NCBI GenBank assembly: GCA_947498355.1
Contig: CANMKA010000031.1
Coordinates: 1 to 47,186 of the forward strand
DNA: 47,186 bases
Direction of reading: 5' to 3'
DNA from: an uncultured Paraglaciecola sp.
Lineage (GTDB): Bacteria > Pseudomonadota > Gammaproteobacteria > Enterobacterales > Alteromonadaceae
Part shown: piece by piece, positions 35,883-44,189 of the stretch
How positions within the stretch are numbered: position 1 is the first letter of the stretch
Layout: each line of letters starts with the position of its first letter
The notes under the pieces: model-generated
Databases searched by the model: none
Told to the model about the DNA's origin: nothing
The model's input: the letters and a program-made list of their open reading frames with translations, nothing else
Position numbers and translations under genes: made by a program

Positions 35883-37550
35883 ATGGCTCAATACGTATAC
35901 AGCATGTTGCGGGTTGGAAAAGTTGTTCCCCCCGGCAAACATATCTTAAAAAACATCTCCCTTAGCTTTTTTCCCGGTGCAAAAATTGGCGTGCTAGGTC
36001 TAAACGGCTCTGGTAAATCAACTTTACTCAAAATCATGGCTGGCCTAGACAAAGACATTGAAGGCGAAGCGATCCCACAAGCGGGTCTTAAAATTGGCTA
36101 TTTGCCTCAAGAGCCGCAACTTGACGAAAGTAAAGATGTGCGTGGCAACATTGAAGAAGCTGTTCAAGACGTAGTGCACGCCCTTAAGCGCATTGAAGAA
36201 GTGTACGCAGAATACGCCGAAGAAGGCGCAGATTTCGACGCTTTAGCCAAAGAGCAAGGCGAGTTAGAAGCCATTATTCAAAGTAAAGACGGACACAACT
36301 TAGACAATGCCCTAGAACGTGCAGCCGATGCGCTACGCCTGCCCCCTTGGGATGCAGACGTAAGCAAGTTATCAGGAGGGGAACGTCGCCGGGTTGCTTT
36401 GTGTAAGTTGCTTCTCGAAAAACCCGAAATGTTGTTACTCGACGAACCCACTAACCACCTTGACGCCGAATCTGTTGCTTGGTTAGAACGCTTTTTACAT
36501 GACTACGAAGGCACTGTGGTAGCCATTACCCACGATAGGTACTTCTTAGATAATGTGGCAGGCTGGATCTTAGAGCTTGACCGAGGCCAAGGGATCCCTT
36601 GGGAAGGCAACTATTCTTCTTGGTTAGAGCAAAAAGACAACCGTCTGCAACAAGAAGAAAAAGCCGAAAGTGCCAGACAAAAATCCATTAAAACCGAGCT
36701 AGAGTGGGTGCGCTCTAATGCTAAAGGTCGCCAAGCAAAAAGCAAAGCACGTATGGCTCGATTTGAAGAATTGAACACAGGCGATTATCAAAAACGTAAC
36801 GAAACCAATGAGCTGTTTATTCCACCGGGTGAGCGCTTAGGCGAAAAAGTATTTGAAGTCACATCACTGAAAAAATCTTATGGTGATCGGGTACTCATAG
36901 ACGACTTAAACTTCAAAATGCCCAAAGGGGCTATAGTAGGAATAATCGGCCCAAATGGTGCAGGTAAGTCGACTTTATTTAGAATGTTAACCGGTCAAGA
37001 ACAAGCAGACAGCGGCACAATAGATATAGGCGACACAGTGCAACTGGCCAGTGTTGATCAGTTTAGAGATCACATGAATGATAACAACACGGTTTATAAA
37101 GAGATTTCCGATGATTCAGACATCATTCGAATCGGTAATTTTGAGTTAAACAGCCGCGCCTACTGTGGACGTTTCAACTTTAAAGGCTCTGACCAACAGA
37201 AGTTCATGAAAGACTTGTCGGGTGGTGAGCGCAACCGAGTGCATTTGGCTAAGCTACTCAAAGCTGGCGGCAACGTCTTATTGCTGGATGAACCGACCAA
37301 TGACCTAGACGTAGAAACCCTACGAGCCCTTGAAAACGCCATACTGGAGTTTCCGGGTTGTGCCATGGTCATTTCTCATGACAGATGGTTTTTAGATCGA
37401 ATTGCCACTCACATTATGGATTACCGAGACGAAGGCAAAATCAACTTCTACGAAGGTAACTACACTGAATATGCCGCTTGGTTAAAAGAAACCTATGGCA
37501 CAGACGTAATTGAGCCCCACAGACTCAAATACAAGAAAATGAGTAAGTAA
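35883..37550 (+). CDS. ettA: Energy-dependent translational throttle protein EttA
   Basis: 555 aa ABC-F protein. Two ABC cassettes: Walker A GLNGSGKST and GPNGAGKST, signatures LSGGERRRVA and LSGGERNRVH, Walker B LLLDEPTNHLD and LLLDEPTNDLD. The linker (about 240-310) is charged, with KGRQAKSKARMARFEEL. No membrane domain. It binds the ribosomal E site and gates the first elongation step by ATP/ADP ratio. Monocistronic, with a terminator 38 bp downstream. Confidence 0.97.
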   Translation: MAQYVYSMLRVGKVVPPGKHILKNISLSFFPGAKIGVLGLNGSGKSTLLKIMAGLDKDIEGEAIPQAGLKIGYLPQEPQLDESKDVRGNIEEAVQDVVHALKRIEEVYAEYAEEGADFDALAKEQGELEAIIQSKDGHNLDNALERAADALRLPPWDADVSKLSGGERRRVALCKLLLEKPEMLLLDEPTNHLDAESVAWLERFLHDYEGTVVAITHDRYFLDNVAGWILELDRGQGIPWEGNYSSWLEQKDNRLQQEEKAESARQKSIKTELEWVRSNAKGRQAKSKARMARFEELNTGDYQKRNETNELFIPPGERLGEKVFEVTSLKKSYGDRVLIDDLNFKMPKGAIVGIIGPNGAGKSTLFRMLTGQEQADSGTIDIGDTVQLASVDQFRDHMNDNNTVYKEISDDSDIIRIGNFELNSRAYCGRFNFKGSDQQKFMKDLSGGERNRVHLAKLLKAGGNVLLLDEPTNDLDVETLRALENAILEFPGCAMVISHDRWFLDRIATHIMDYRDEGKINFYEGNYTEYAAWLKETYGTDVIEPHRLKYKKMSK

Positions 37551-37588
37551 CCTAAACGTTAACTAGACCACGTAAAGTGAATAAAACT

Positions 37589-37622
37589 AAAAAAACGTAA
37601 GCTGAGTCTTACGTTTTTTTAT
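37589..37622 (+). terminator. Intrinsic terminator of ettA
   Basis: 13-bp stem AAAAAAACGTAAG / CTTACGTTTTTTT (37589-37601 / 37608-37620), 6-nt loop, T-run included in the second arm. Confidence 0.88.
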
Positions 37623-37693
37623 TTAATCCTAATCCTAGGTAAGGCCCGAATCCTTTATAAAACCAAGCCCTAGATAACAGGTGTTGTTTACAC

Positions 37694-37987
37694 TAGGGCG
37701 TATTGAGCTTTGCTATATGTTTTTGCAGCGAGTTGCACGGTATTTATACATTGAAGCACGATTGTGGTATAGTTATTCTACATGAATGAGTGCTAAAGCA
37801 GTAGAAATGCTGCGCAAACGCTCAACTTCGTTGCGAGTCACTTCCGATTCGTCTTAAAAGATTTTACTCTTTGTTGCAGCATTTTGACTTGTATTAATAG
37901 GCCTGCAACGCTGCGCCGTGATTAAAAAGCTTTTATACTTCACTAAGTGTAGAACAAAAAGTATATGGGAAAGCTCAATACGCCCTA
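37694..37987. mobile_element. MITE-like element with 18-bp terminal inverted repeats and TA flanks
   Basis: TAGGGCGTATTGAGCTTT at 37694-37711 is exactly inverted at 37970-37987. Beyond 18 bp the arms stay similar (ATATG-TTTTTG versus ATATACTTTTTG read inward). If the termini begin at GGGCG, each end is flanked by TA, the target duplication of IS630/Tc1-mariner elements. The interior has no ORF. Size, TIRs and TA flanks fit a non-autonomous element mobilised by an IS630-type transposase. Confidence 0.65.
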
Positions 37988-38052
37988 TACTTATGTCTAA
38001 ACTTTAAACAGTGACTGTATTTGGTAAGGTAGCGATTGATATTATCGTTACC

Positions 38053-38153
38053 TAGATAACGATTTTTGTGTAGAGCAAAGCGGATTCGCGCACGCAACAG
38101 CTGACTATTGTCAGAGAGTCCAACGCAGCTGAGCACAAAAACAGCGTTATCTA
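38053..38153. repeat. 101-bp palindromic repeat-like element
   Basis: Ends TAGATAACG (38053-38061) and CGTTATCTA (38145-38153) are exact inverts. Next to them TTTTTGTG and CACAAAAA also pair with a two-base offset, and the centre forms CTGAC-TATT-GTCAG (38101-38114). The whole could fold into one long imperfect hairpin. It may be a short MITE or a structured RNA just upstream of the exported-protein gene. Confidence 0.5.
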
Positions 38154-38210
38154 AAGGCTCGGCCTTTTACCTCAACATAATCTCAACACAAACCCGATAA
38201 AGGACTATAT

Positions 38211-38570
38211 ATGCAATTCCGTCAGGCTATCTTTACCCTAAGTATTGTTACCACCTCGATTATCATGCCCGCAGCGGCAAATGAACTGCGCAATGCTGCC
38301 AATAATATGTGTAACCACATTAAAAGCTGCGTACAAGGCCAAATGGGTGATATCAGCAGTTTACCCCCGCAAATGCAGCAAATGGTCAAATCTCAAATAG
38401 ACAATATGTGCAAAAACATGCTGGACATAGAAAATGTGAGTGAAGCCATGGTTCATAAACAAGCAGCCATTGCCTGTCTAAATTCGATTAGCGCCTTGAG
38501 TTGTGACCAAATCGAAAACAGCGGCGAAACCCCTGCCTGTAAACAGCTAGAGAAAAGTCTGCAACAATAA
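38211..38570 (+). CDS. Small Cys-rich exported protein, unknown function
   Basis: 119 aa. Signal peptide MQFRQAIFTLSIVTTSIIMPAAA followed by NELRN. The mature protein has six Cys (MCNHIKSC, MCKNM, ACLNS, SCDQ, ACKQ), enough for three disulfides, and is helical with many Met/Gln. Probably periplasmic. No family recognised. An AAAGGA ribosome site is 9 nt upstream. Followed 71 bp later by the GntP permease, possibly cotranscribed. Confidence 0.7.
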   Translation: MQFRQAIFTLSIVTTSIIMPAAANELRNAANNMCNHIKSCVQGQMGDISSLPPQMQQMVKSQIDNMCKNMLDIENVSEAMVHKQAAIACLNSISALSCDQIENSGETPACKQLEKSLQQ

Positions 38571-38641
38571 TCTTGCTTTTTCACAACCCAAAGCCGACTT
38601 CGCCCTACAAACTGACCTTTTGGTTATAAAAGGATATCGCT

Positions 38642-40015
38642 ATGGATTTTGCATCTCTTGCTAATCATCCCGGCTACTTGTTAGGCGTTGCATGCTGCGC
38701 AGTTGTTGGCTTGTTGCTATTAATTGTTTATCTGCGCTTGCATGCCTTTATCGCACTGATATTAATCAGTGTGTTGACCGCCATTTTCGCTGGCATTCCA
38801 CTTGCCGAGTTATTGCCTACTCTAAAATCTGGCTTTGGTGGCACTTTAGCTTCGGTAGCACTTTTGGTGGGCCTTGGCGCCATGATAGGTAAGATATTAG
38901 AAGCCAGCGGCGGTGCTCAGGTATTAGCAGACACTTTGATCAATCGCTTTGGTGCACAGCGCGCGCCCCTAGCCTTGGGCGTAGCATCGCTACTGTTTGG
39001 TTTTCCAATATTTTTCGACGTGGGATTAGTCGTACTCATGCCGATTATTCTAAGTGTCGCTTACCGTTTTGGCGGGTCGCTATTGGTCTATGCCTTACCA
39101 GCAGCAGGCGCTTTTGCTGTAATGCATGCGTTTGTTCCCCCGCACCCAGGGCCCGTCGCGGCTGCGGATTTTTTGCAAGCAGATATGGGGTTATTGCTGC
39201 TAGTTGGCCTTGTCATTGCCCTACCTACTTGGTATCTGGGCGCTTACTTGTTTGGTCAGTATTGCGCAAAGAAGTACCATATAAAAATAGATGCCAGCCT
39301 GTTTTCACCGACCAAAAATGTCGTCCAAAACCCGCCTTCTTTTGCCCTAGTTTTTACGGTGTTACTGCTGCCCGTACTACTTATCTCTTTTAATACGGTT
39401 ATTAACACCTTACTCAAAGGCAATATCATAGAGCAGCAAAACGCCCTACTGAGTGGATTAATCTTGATAGGACAAACCCCCATAGCCTTGCTAATTACTT
39501 TGTTGGCGTCTCTATTGATTTTTTCGCGACAATTTAGTCGCCAAGCACTACAAAATTTATGTGAACAATCCCTAGGCCCAATATGTGCTGTGGTGTTAGT
39601 CACAGGTGCCGGAGGCATGTTTGGCGGCGTGTTAAGGGCGAGTGGTATTGGTGACGCCTTAGCTACAGCCCTAACCGACACTCGGTTACCGATAATTGTT
39701 GCAGCCTTTGTGATATCGACTTGCCTGCGGGTCGCGCAAGGCTCGGCAACGGTGGCTTTGACCACAACAGCTGCCCTGATGTCACCCGTTGTGGCAGGAG
39801 CAACTCACCTCACCAGTATCGATGCCTGCCTTATCGTGATTGCAATTGCAGGCGGCGCAACCGTTTTATCTCACTTCAATGATTCGGGATTTTGGCTAGT
39901 CAGTCGCTTACTCAATATGGATGAAAAAACCACATTGAAAACGTGGACTGTAATGGAAACCTTACTCGGCTCAATTGCATTTGCCATAGCCGCCACCTTA
40001 AGCTTATTTTTATAG
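38642..40015 (+). CDS. GntP-family permease (gluconate/organic acid transporter)
   Basis: 457 aa with about 12-14 membrane spans and the GntP signatures: GFGGTLASVALLVGLGAMIGKILE near residues 63-86, FGFPIFFDVGLVVLMPI, FVPPHPGPVAAADFL, GAGGMFGGVLRASGIG and RVAQGSATVALTTTAAL. Imports gluconate or a related acid with H+; no kinase or regulator is adjacent, so the substrate is open. Converges with the M28 peptidase gene with only 2 bp between stops. Confidence 0.9.
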   Translation: MDFASLANHPGYLLGVACCAVVGLLLLIVYLRLHAFIALILISVLTAIFAGIPLAELLPTLKSGFGGTLASVALLVGLGAMIGKILEASGGAQVLADTLINRFGAQRAPLALGVASLLFGFPIFFDVGLVVLMPIILSVAYRFGGSLLVYALPAAGAFAVMHAFVPPHPGPVAAADFLQADMGLLLLVGLVIALPTWYLGAYLFGQYCAKKYHIKIDASLFSPTKNVVQNPPSFALVFTVLLLPVLLISFNTVINTLLKGNIIEQQNALLSGLILIGQTPIALLITLLASLLIFSRQFSRQALQNLCEQSLGPICAVVLVTGAGGMFGGVLRASGIGDALATALTDTRLPIIVAAFVISTCLRVAQGSATVALTTTAALMSPVVAGATHLTSIDACLIVIAIAGGATVLSHFNDSGFWLVSRLLNMDEKTTLKTWTVMETLLGSIAFAIAATLSLFL

Positions 40016-40017
40016 GC

Positions 40018-41157
40018 CTAAGGAGCCTCGTTTTTAACTGGAGTGAGTTGCAGCTTATCACCATTTACTACCTCTAAAACGCCTGGCAAGAGCGCAGTTA
40101 CTACAGTCTGCATATGCTCAAGGTCTAGAGTTATATACTCATCGCCAACTTGGTGATAATGGGGGAAGTTAGTAAAATCGAACGTACTAAAGGTGTGTGC
40201 GGGTACCTTAAACGCCTGATAAAAAGGATAATTGTCTGAACGTTTAAATAATTGAAACTCTGCCGCTTTCGCTAGCTTTCCCACTGCGGGTCTGTCTGGC
40301 TTACCTTGATTAAACACCTCTGCGATATTAGACATGTCGTACCCAGTGGCATAGGTCACAAAATTACGACCTTGCATGGGCATACCAATCATTTCGAAAT
40401 TGAGTACTGCCACCACATTTTGACCTTGCTTTTGCATACGCTGGGCCAAGTGCTTTGATCCCAGCAAGCCTTCTTCTTCTGCACTATATAGAGCCAATAC
40501 GACCGTTTTTTCTCGGGTCTCTACTTGGGTTAAAAACTCAGCAATAGCGAGCACCGTAGCCACCCCAGATGCGTTATCGTTGGCACCATTCGCTATAACG
40601 TCTTGCACCTCTGATTGTTGACCTTGGGCATTGGCTTTAGTGGTTTGTGGTGTGAATTCACCTAAATGATCGTAATGAGCACCAATTACTACAATTGGGG
40701 TATCGCCCGCATTTTCGCCGCCTTCGGTATTTAGGTCTTGAGTGCTGGGCAATATACCCACAACGTTAAACGCAGGCAGGCCTTTTGCTGTAAAGGGATC
40801 GAGGTAGGCGCCTTTGTAGGGCCCAATCCCCATATCGACTAAACGCGTTTGAATAAAGTCTGCGGCCAAGTCTATCCCTGCACTGCCTAACCCTCGACCT
40901 TTAAGCTCATCACTAGCCAAATAGGCCACGTCTTTACCTAAGGTTTTGGCATCAACTTGAAATGTCGCCAAACGTTTGTTTTGAATTAACTTGGGTTGGA
41001 TTAAATAATCCTTACCTTGATGAACGTCAGGCGCTATTGCCTCCGAAATAGACTTATTTTGCTCCTGCTTTTGAGTAGAGTGCGAGCCGTCTTGCTCAAA
41101 CGAACCACACCCTGCACATCCCACTAAAACGAGTATTGAGCATAAATATTGACGCAT
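40018..41157 (-). CDS. M28-family zinc aminopeptidase, lipoprotein
   Basis: 379 aa. Type II signal peptide: hydrophobic segment then lipobox at LVGC or CAGC (residues about 11-17). The M28 zinc ligands are visible: GAHYDHLGE, ANDNASGVATVL, YSAEEEGLLGS with the catalytic Glu pair, NFEMIGM, and a late His in FPHYHQVGDEY. Probably anchored in the outer membrane, trimming amino acids from peptides. Monocistronic; tail-to-tail with the GntP gene. Confidence 0.92.
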   Translation of the reverse strand: MRQYLCSILVLVGCAGCGSFEQDGSHSTQKQEQNKSISEAIAPDVHQGKDYLIQPKLIQNKRLATFQVDAKTLGKDVAYLASDELKGRGLGSAGIDLAADFIQTRLVDMGIGPYKGAYLDPFTAKGLPAFNVVGILPSTQDLNTEGGENAGDTPIVVIGAHYDHLGEFTPQTTKANAQGQQSEVQDVIANGANDNASGVATVLAIAEFLTQVETREKTVVLALYSAEEEGLLGSKHLAQRMQKQGQNVVAVLNFEMIGMPMQGRNFVTYATGYDMSNIAEVFNQGKPDRPAVGKLAKAAEFQLFKRSDNYPFYQAFKVPAHTFSTFDFTNFPHYHQVGDEYITLDLEHMQTVVTALLPGVLEVVNGDKLQLTPVKNEAP

Positions 41158-41341
41158 TAACTTTCCTTTTAGCTATTTGCTAGCGGTCTATTCGCTACCG
41201 GTACTGGGCGGTAGCAAGCCTTTAGCAACCATCAACATACAGTAACAGCTAAATCCTTTGGGTTAAATAATCCGATTTAGCAGGCCAGTTGCTATTGGTA
41301 CAGAGACAATTAATACCCAAAAAATCATCCTGTACCTTAGA

Positions 41342-42307
41342 CTAATTTGATAAATGCTCACGACCATGTTCAGCGCTTAAATCCATCTCTGGCCCCACAG
41401 GCACAACTTGCGTAGGGTTGATCATAGTATGGCTGTAATAGTAATGGCGTTTTATATGATCAAAATTGGTGGTTTCTGCTACCCCTTTAACTTGATAGAG
41501 CTCGCGCACATAGGCAGATAAAGCAGGATAGTCTGCAATCCGCTTTAAATTACATTTAAAGTGTCCCACGTATACTGGGTCAAAACGAATTAAGGTAGTA
41601 AACAAGCGCCAATCTGCTTCGGTCAGGGTATCACCCACTAAATAACGCTGAGTAGTGAGCCTATCTTCAACTTTGTCTAACCCTTCAAACAATTCAGTCA
41701 GGGCCTCTTCGTAGGCATCTTGGGTGGTAGCAAAGCCAGCTTTGTATACCCCGTTATTAATTCTGTGATAAACAAAGTCATTGATTTCGTCTATGGCTGC
41801 ACGCTGAGCATCAGGATAAAAATCTTGTTGATCACCAGTCAACTCGTTAAACGCTGTGTTTAAAATACGAATAATTTCGGCTGATTCATTATTCACTATC
41901 TGTTGGGTCTTTTTATCCCACAGCACAGGCACGGTAACTCGGGTGGTGATATCAGCTTGTGCCCGAGTGTAAACCTGATGCATGTAATCAAAGCCGAACA
42001 AATGGTCTTCGGTAGCTTGGGGATAACCGCCAAATTCCCAGCCATTTTCCAACATGTCAGGGCTCACCACAGAAACACTAATGTGCTCATTTAAGCCTTT
42101 TAAGGCTCGAAAAATTAATGTTCTATGAGCCCAAGGGCAAGCAAGGCTTACGTATAAATGATAACGTCCAGACTCTGGAGGGAATTCAGCTCCAGCATCG
42201 GAGGATATTTGGTGTCTAAATTTCGAATCTTGACGAACAAATTTGCCGTCGCTTTTTTTCGTGTCGTACCACTGATCTTTCCACTTTCCTTCAACAAGTA
42301 ATCCCAT
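41342..42307 (-). CDS. yqjG: Glutathionyl-hydroquinone reductase (YqjG/ECM4 family)
   Basis: 321 aa from ATG 42307 (MGLLVEGKWKDQWYD), the conserved start; three codons upstream is another Met. Omega-like GST: catalytic Cys in SLACPWAHRTLIF (near residue 60), glutathione site NNESAEIIR, helical C-terminus with the VGDTLTEADWRLF pattern. Reduces glutathionyl-hydroquinones. A near-perfect inverted repeat 78-115 bp upstream may bind a TetR- or LysR-type regulator. Confidence 0.93.
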   Translation of the reverse strand: MGLLVEGKWKDQWYDTKKSDGKFVRQDSKFRHQISSDAGAEFPPESGRYHLYVSLACPWAHRTLIFRALKGLNEHISVSVVSPDMLENGWEFGGYPQATEDHLFGFDYMHQVYTRAQADITTRVTVPVLWDKKTQQIVNNESAEIIRILNTAFNELTGDQQDFYPDAQRAAIDEINDFVYHRINNGVYKAGFATTQDAYEEALTELFEGLDKVEDRLTTQRYLVGDTLTEADWRLFTTLIRFDPVYVGHFKCNLKRIADYPALSAYVRELYQVKGVAETTNFDHIKRHYYYSHTMINPTQVVPVGPEMDLSAEHGREHLSN

Positions 42308-42384
42308 AATCCACACTCCAAATAGTTAAATTAACGTGTTTAGTCACTAGGTGTATTTGAAGCACTATTAAACCATCAATTTAA

Positions 42385-42422
42385 ACGAACGTATTTTCCT
42401 AATAAACGAAAATAACGTTCGT
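42385..42422. promoter_or_regulatory. Inverted repeat upstream of yqjG (possible operator)
   Basis: Left arm ACGAACGTATTTTC (42385-42398), right arm GAAAATAACGTTCGT (42408-42422), complementary with one extra base, 9 nt between. It sits between yqjG and the end of radA in the yqjG promoter region. Not T-rich after either arm, so an operator is more likely than a terminator. Confidence 0.5.
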
Positions 42423-42511
42423 ATAAAAAGAATAAAAACTATCAAACAAAAGCTAACATCACTCCAGAGTTAGCTAAAATGGCGCGCAAACTCTGCGCTA
42501 GCTTCTCCTAA

Positions 42512-43879
42512 TTAGACTATCGCGTCTAAGGCCTCTGAGAGTTTTTTCACACCTACCACCTGCATATTAGGAATAGCCTGCTTGGGAACATTCGCGTGAG
42601 GGATAATTGCTTTGGTAAAGCCATGTTTCGCAGCTTCAATCAAACGTTCGGTTCCATTCGTCACTGGCCTAATTTCACCGGCTAATCCCACTTCGCCAAA
42701 TACAATTAAGTCTTTGGCTAAAGCAAAGTTACGAAAACTCGACACCATAGATAATAGAATTGCTAAGTCGGCCCCCGTCTCTGATATTTTTACGCCGCCA
42801 ACAGCATTTACAAATACGTCTTGGTCGTTCATCTGCACGTTGCCATGCCTGTGCATAACGGCCAACAACATAGACATACGATTTTGATCTAATCCCACGG
42901 CAACCCGCCTAGGATTAGCCATTTGTGAATAGTCGACTAAGGCTTGAATTTCAACCAAAAGTGCACGCGTTCCTTCCCACATAACCATAACAACAGAGCC
43001 GGGAGCTTGTTCGTCGCTGCGGCTTAAAAAAATTGCTGACGGGTTACTGACCTCTTTTAAGCCATGTTCAGTCATGGCAAACACCCCCAGTTCGTTGACT
43101 GCACCAAAACGATTCTTTTGGCTGCGCAGGGTGCGATAACGGCCGTCACTCTCACCTTCAAGCATCATAGAACAATCGATACAGTGTTCGAGTACCTTAG
43201 GGCCAGCCAAACTGCCGTCTTTAGTAACGTGCCCCACTAGGAACATAGCGATGTGATTCATCTTAGCAAAGCGCGTTAAATACGCAGCACTTTCTCGTAC
43301 TTGCGACACGCTGCCGGGTGCCGACTGAACATCAGCGACTTGCATAACCTGAATAGAGTCAATCACCATAAGTTCGGGTTTGTGCTTAAGGGCTAAGTCA
43401 CAAATAACATCAACATTGGTTTCGGCTAACAATTTGAGCTTATCTTTAGGTAAGCCTAAGCGCTGAGCGCGCATAGCAACTTGTTGCAGGGACTCTTCGC
43501 CCGTTACGTACAAAGCAGGCCTATGGCTGGCCAACTTACACATCACTTGCAGCAACATAGTACTTTTACCTGCACCAGGAGAGCCCCCAATTAACATAGC
43601 TGCGCCGGGCACAATGCCCCCCCCTAACACCCGATCCAGCTCCTTAAAACTGGAATCGAATCTAGGTAAAGCTGACAAATCAATATTTTCTAGGATCTCA
43701 ACTTGCGCTTGGGTTTGGCCTGAGTAGCCACCGCTTTGCTTACCTTTAGAAGCAGACGCGCTACTGACAACGAATTCACTGATAGTATTCCATGCTTTAC
43801 AGTCATGGCATTGCCCCTGCCAGCGGGAAAATTCTGCACCACAATCAGAACACACATAGGCGGTTTTACGTTTTACCAT
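42512..43879 (-). CDS. radA: DNA repair protein RadA
   Basis: 455 aa. N-terminal zinc finger CSDCGAEFSRWQGQCHDC (residues about 10-27), RecA-like core with Walker A GGSPGAGKST, KNRFG motif, C-terminal Lon-protease-like domain (about 285-455). Drives branch migration in recombinational repair. Head-to-head with the double-PilZ gene, an arrangement seen in other marine gammaproteobacteria. Confidence 0.97.
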   Translation of the reverse strand: MVKRKTAYVCSDCGAEFSRWQGQCHDCKAWNTISEFVVSSASASKGKQSGGYSGQTQAQVEILENIDLSALPRFDSSFKELDRVLGGGIVPGAAMLIGGSPGAGKSTMLLQVMCKLASHRPALYVTGEESLQQVAMRAQRLGLPKDKLKLLAETNVDVICDLALKHKPELMVIDSIQVMQVADVQSAPGSVSQVRESAAYLTRFAKMNHIAMFLVGHVTKDGSLAGPKVLEHCIDCSMMLEGESDGRYRTLRSQKNRFGAVNELGVFAMTEHGLKEVSNPSAIFLSRSDEQAPGSVVMVMWEGTRALLVEIQALVDYSQMANPRRVAVGLDQNRMSMLLAVMHRHGNVQMNDQDVFVNAVGGVKISETGADLAILLSMVSSFRNFALAKDLIVFGEVGLAGEIRPVTNGTERLIEAAKHGFTKAIIPHANVPKQAIPNMQVVGVKKLSEALDAIV

Positions 43880-44189
43880 AGCTTCATATCTTTTAAGTTT
43901 TAGGATGAGGGGCTTGATTGATCAGCCCAGATTGTCGTATTTTACCTTACAACTAAGGGTTATTGATGTTTTTTGAATAGACAGTTGGTCTAGTAAATTA
44001 ATGGCCTAATATCCGTTATAGCTTTAGATGCTAGGGCCTGTTGAGCTATATGCATATTTATACCTTAACTTAAGGTCGATGATTGATATAACAGTTTTTG
44101 ACTAAGGTGCCGATAACTCAGTATTGGATGTTCATTACACACCTTATGAACATAAATGCACTGCAAATAGCCTCTAACTTACAATAATA
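43880..44189. other. 310-bp divergent promoter region, radA / PilZ gene
   Basis: Holds promoters for both genes, not resolvable by eye. At 44032-44047 TAGGGCCTGTTGAGCT matches the MITE-like terminus at 37694 in 14 of 16 positions, followed by ATATG. No inverted partner was found close by, so it could be a decayed element end. Confidence 0.4.

Larger units (their letters stand above)
37551..38210. other. 660-bp gap filled by two repeat-like elements
   Basis: Apart from the ettA terminator, this gap holds no ORF. It contains an inverted-repeat-bounded 294-bp element (37694-37987) and a 101-bp palindromic element (38053-38153), both listed separately. The promoter for the small exported protein at 38211 must lie within or after the second. 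Confidence 0.6.
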
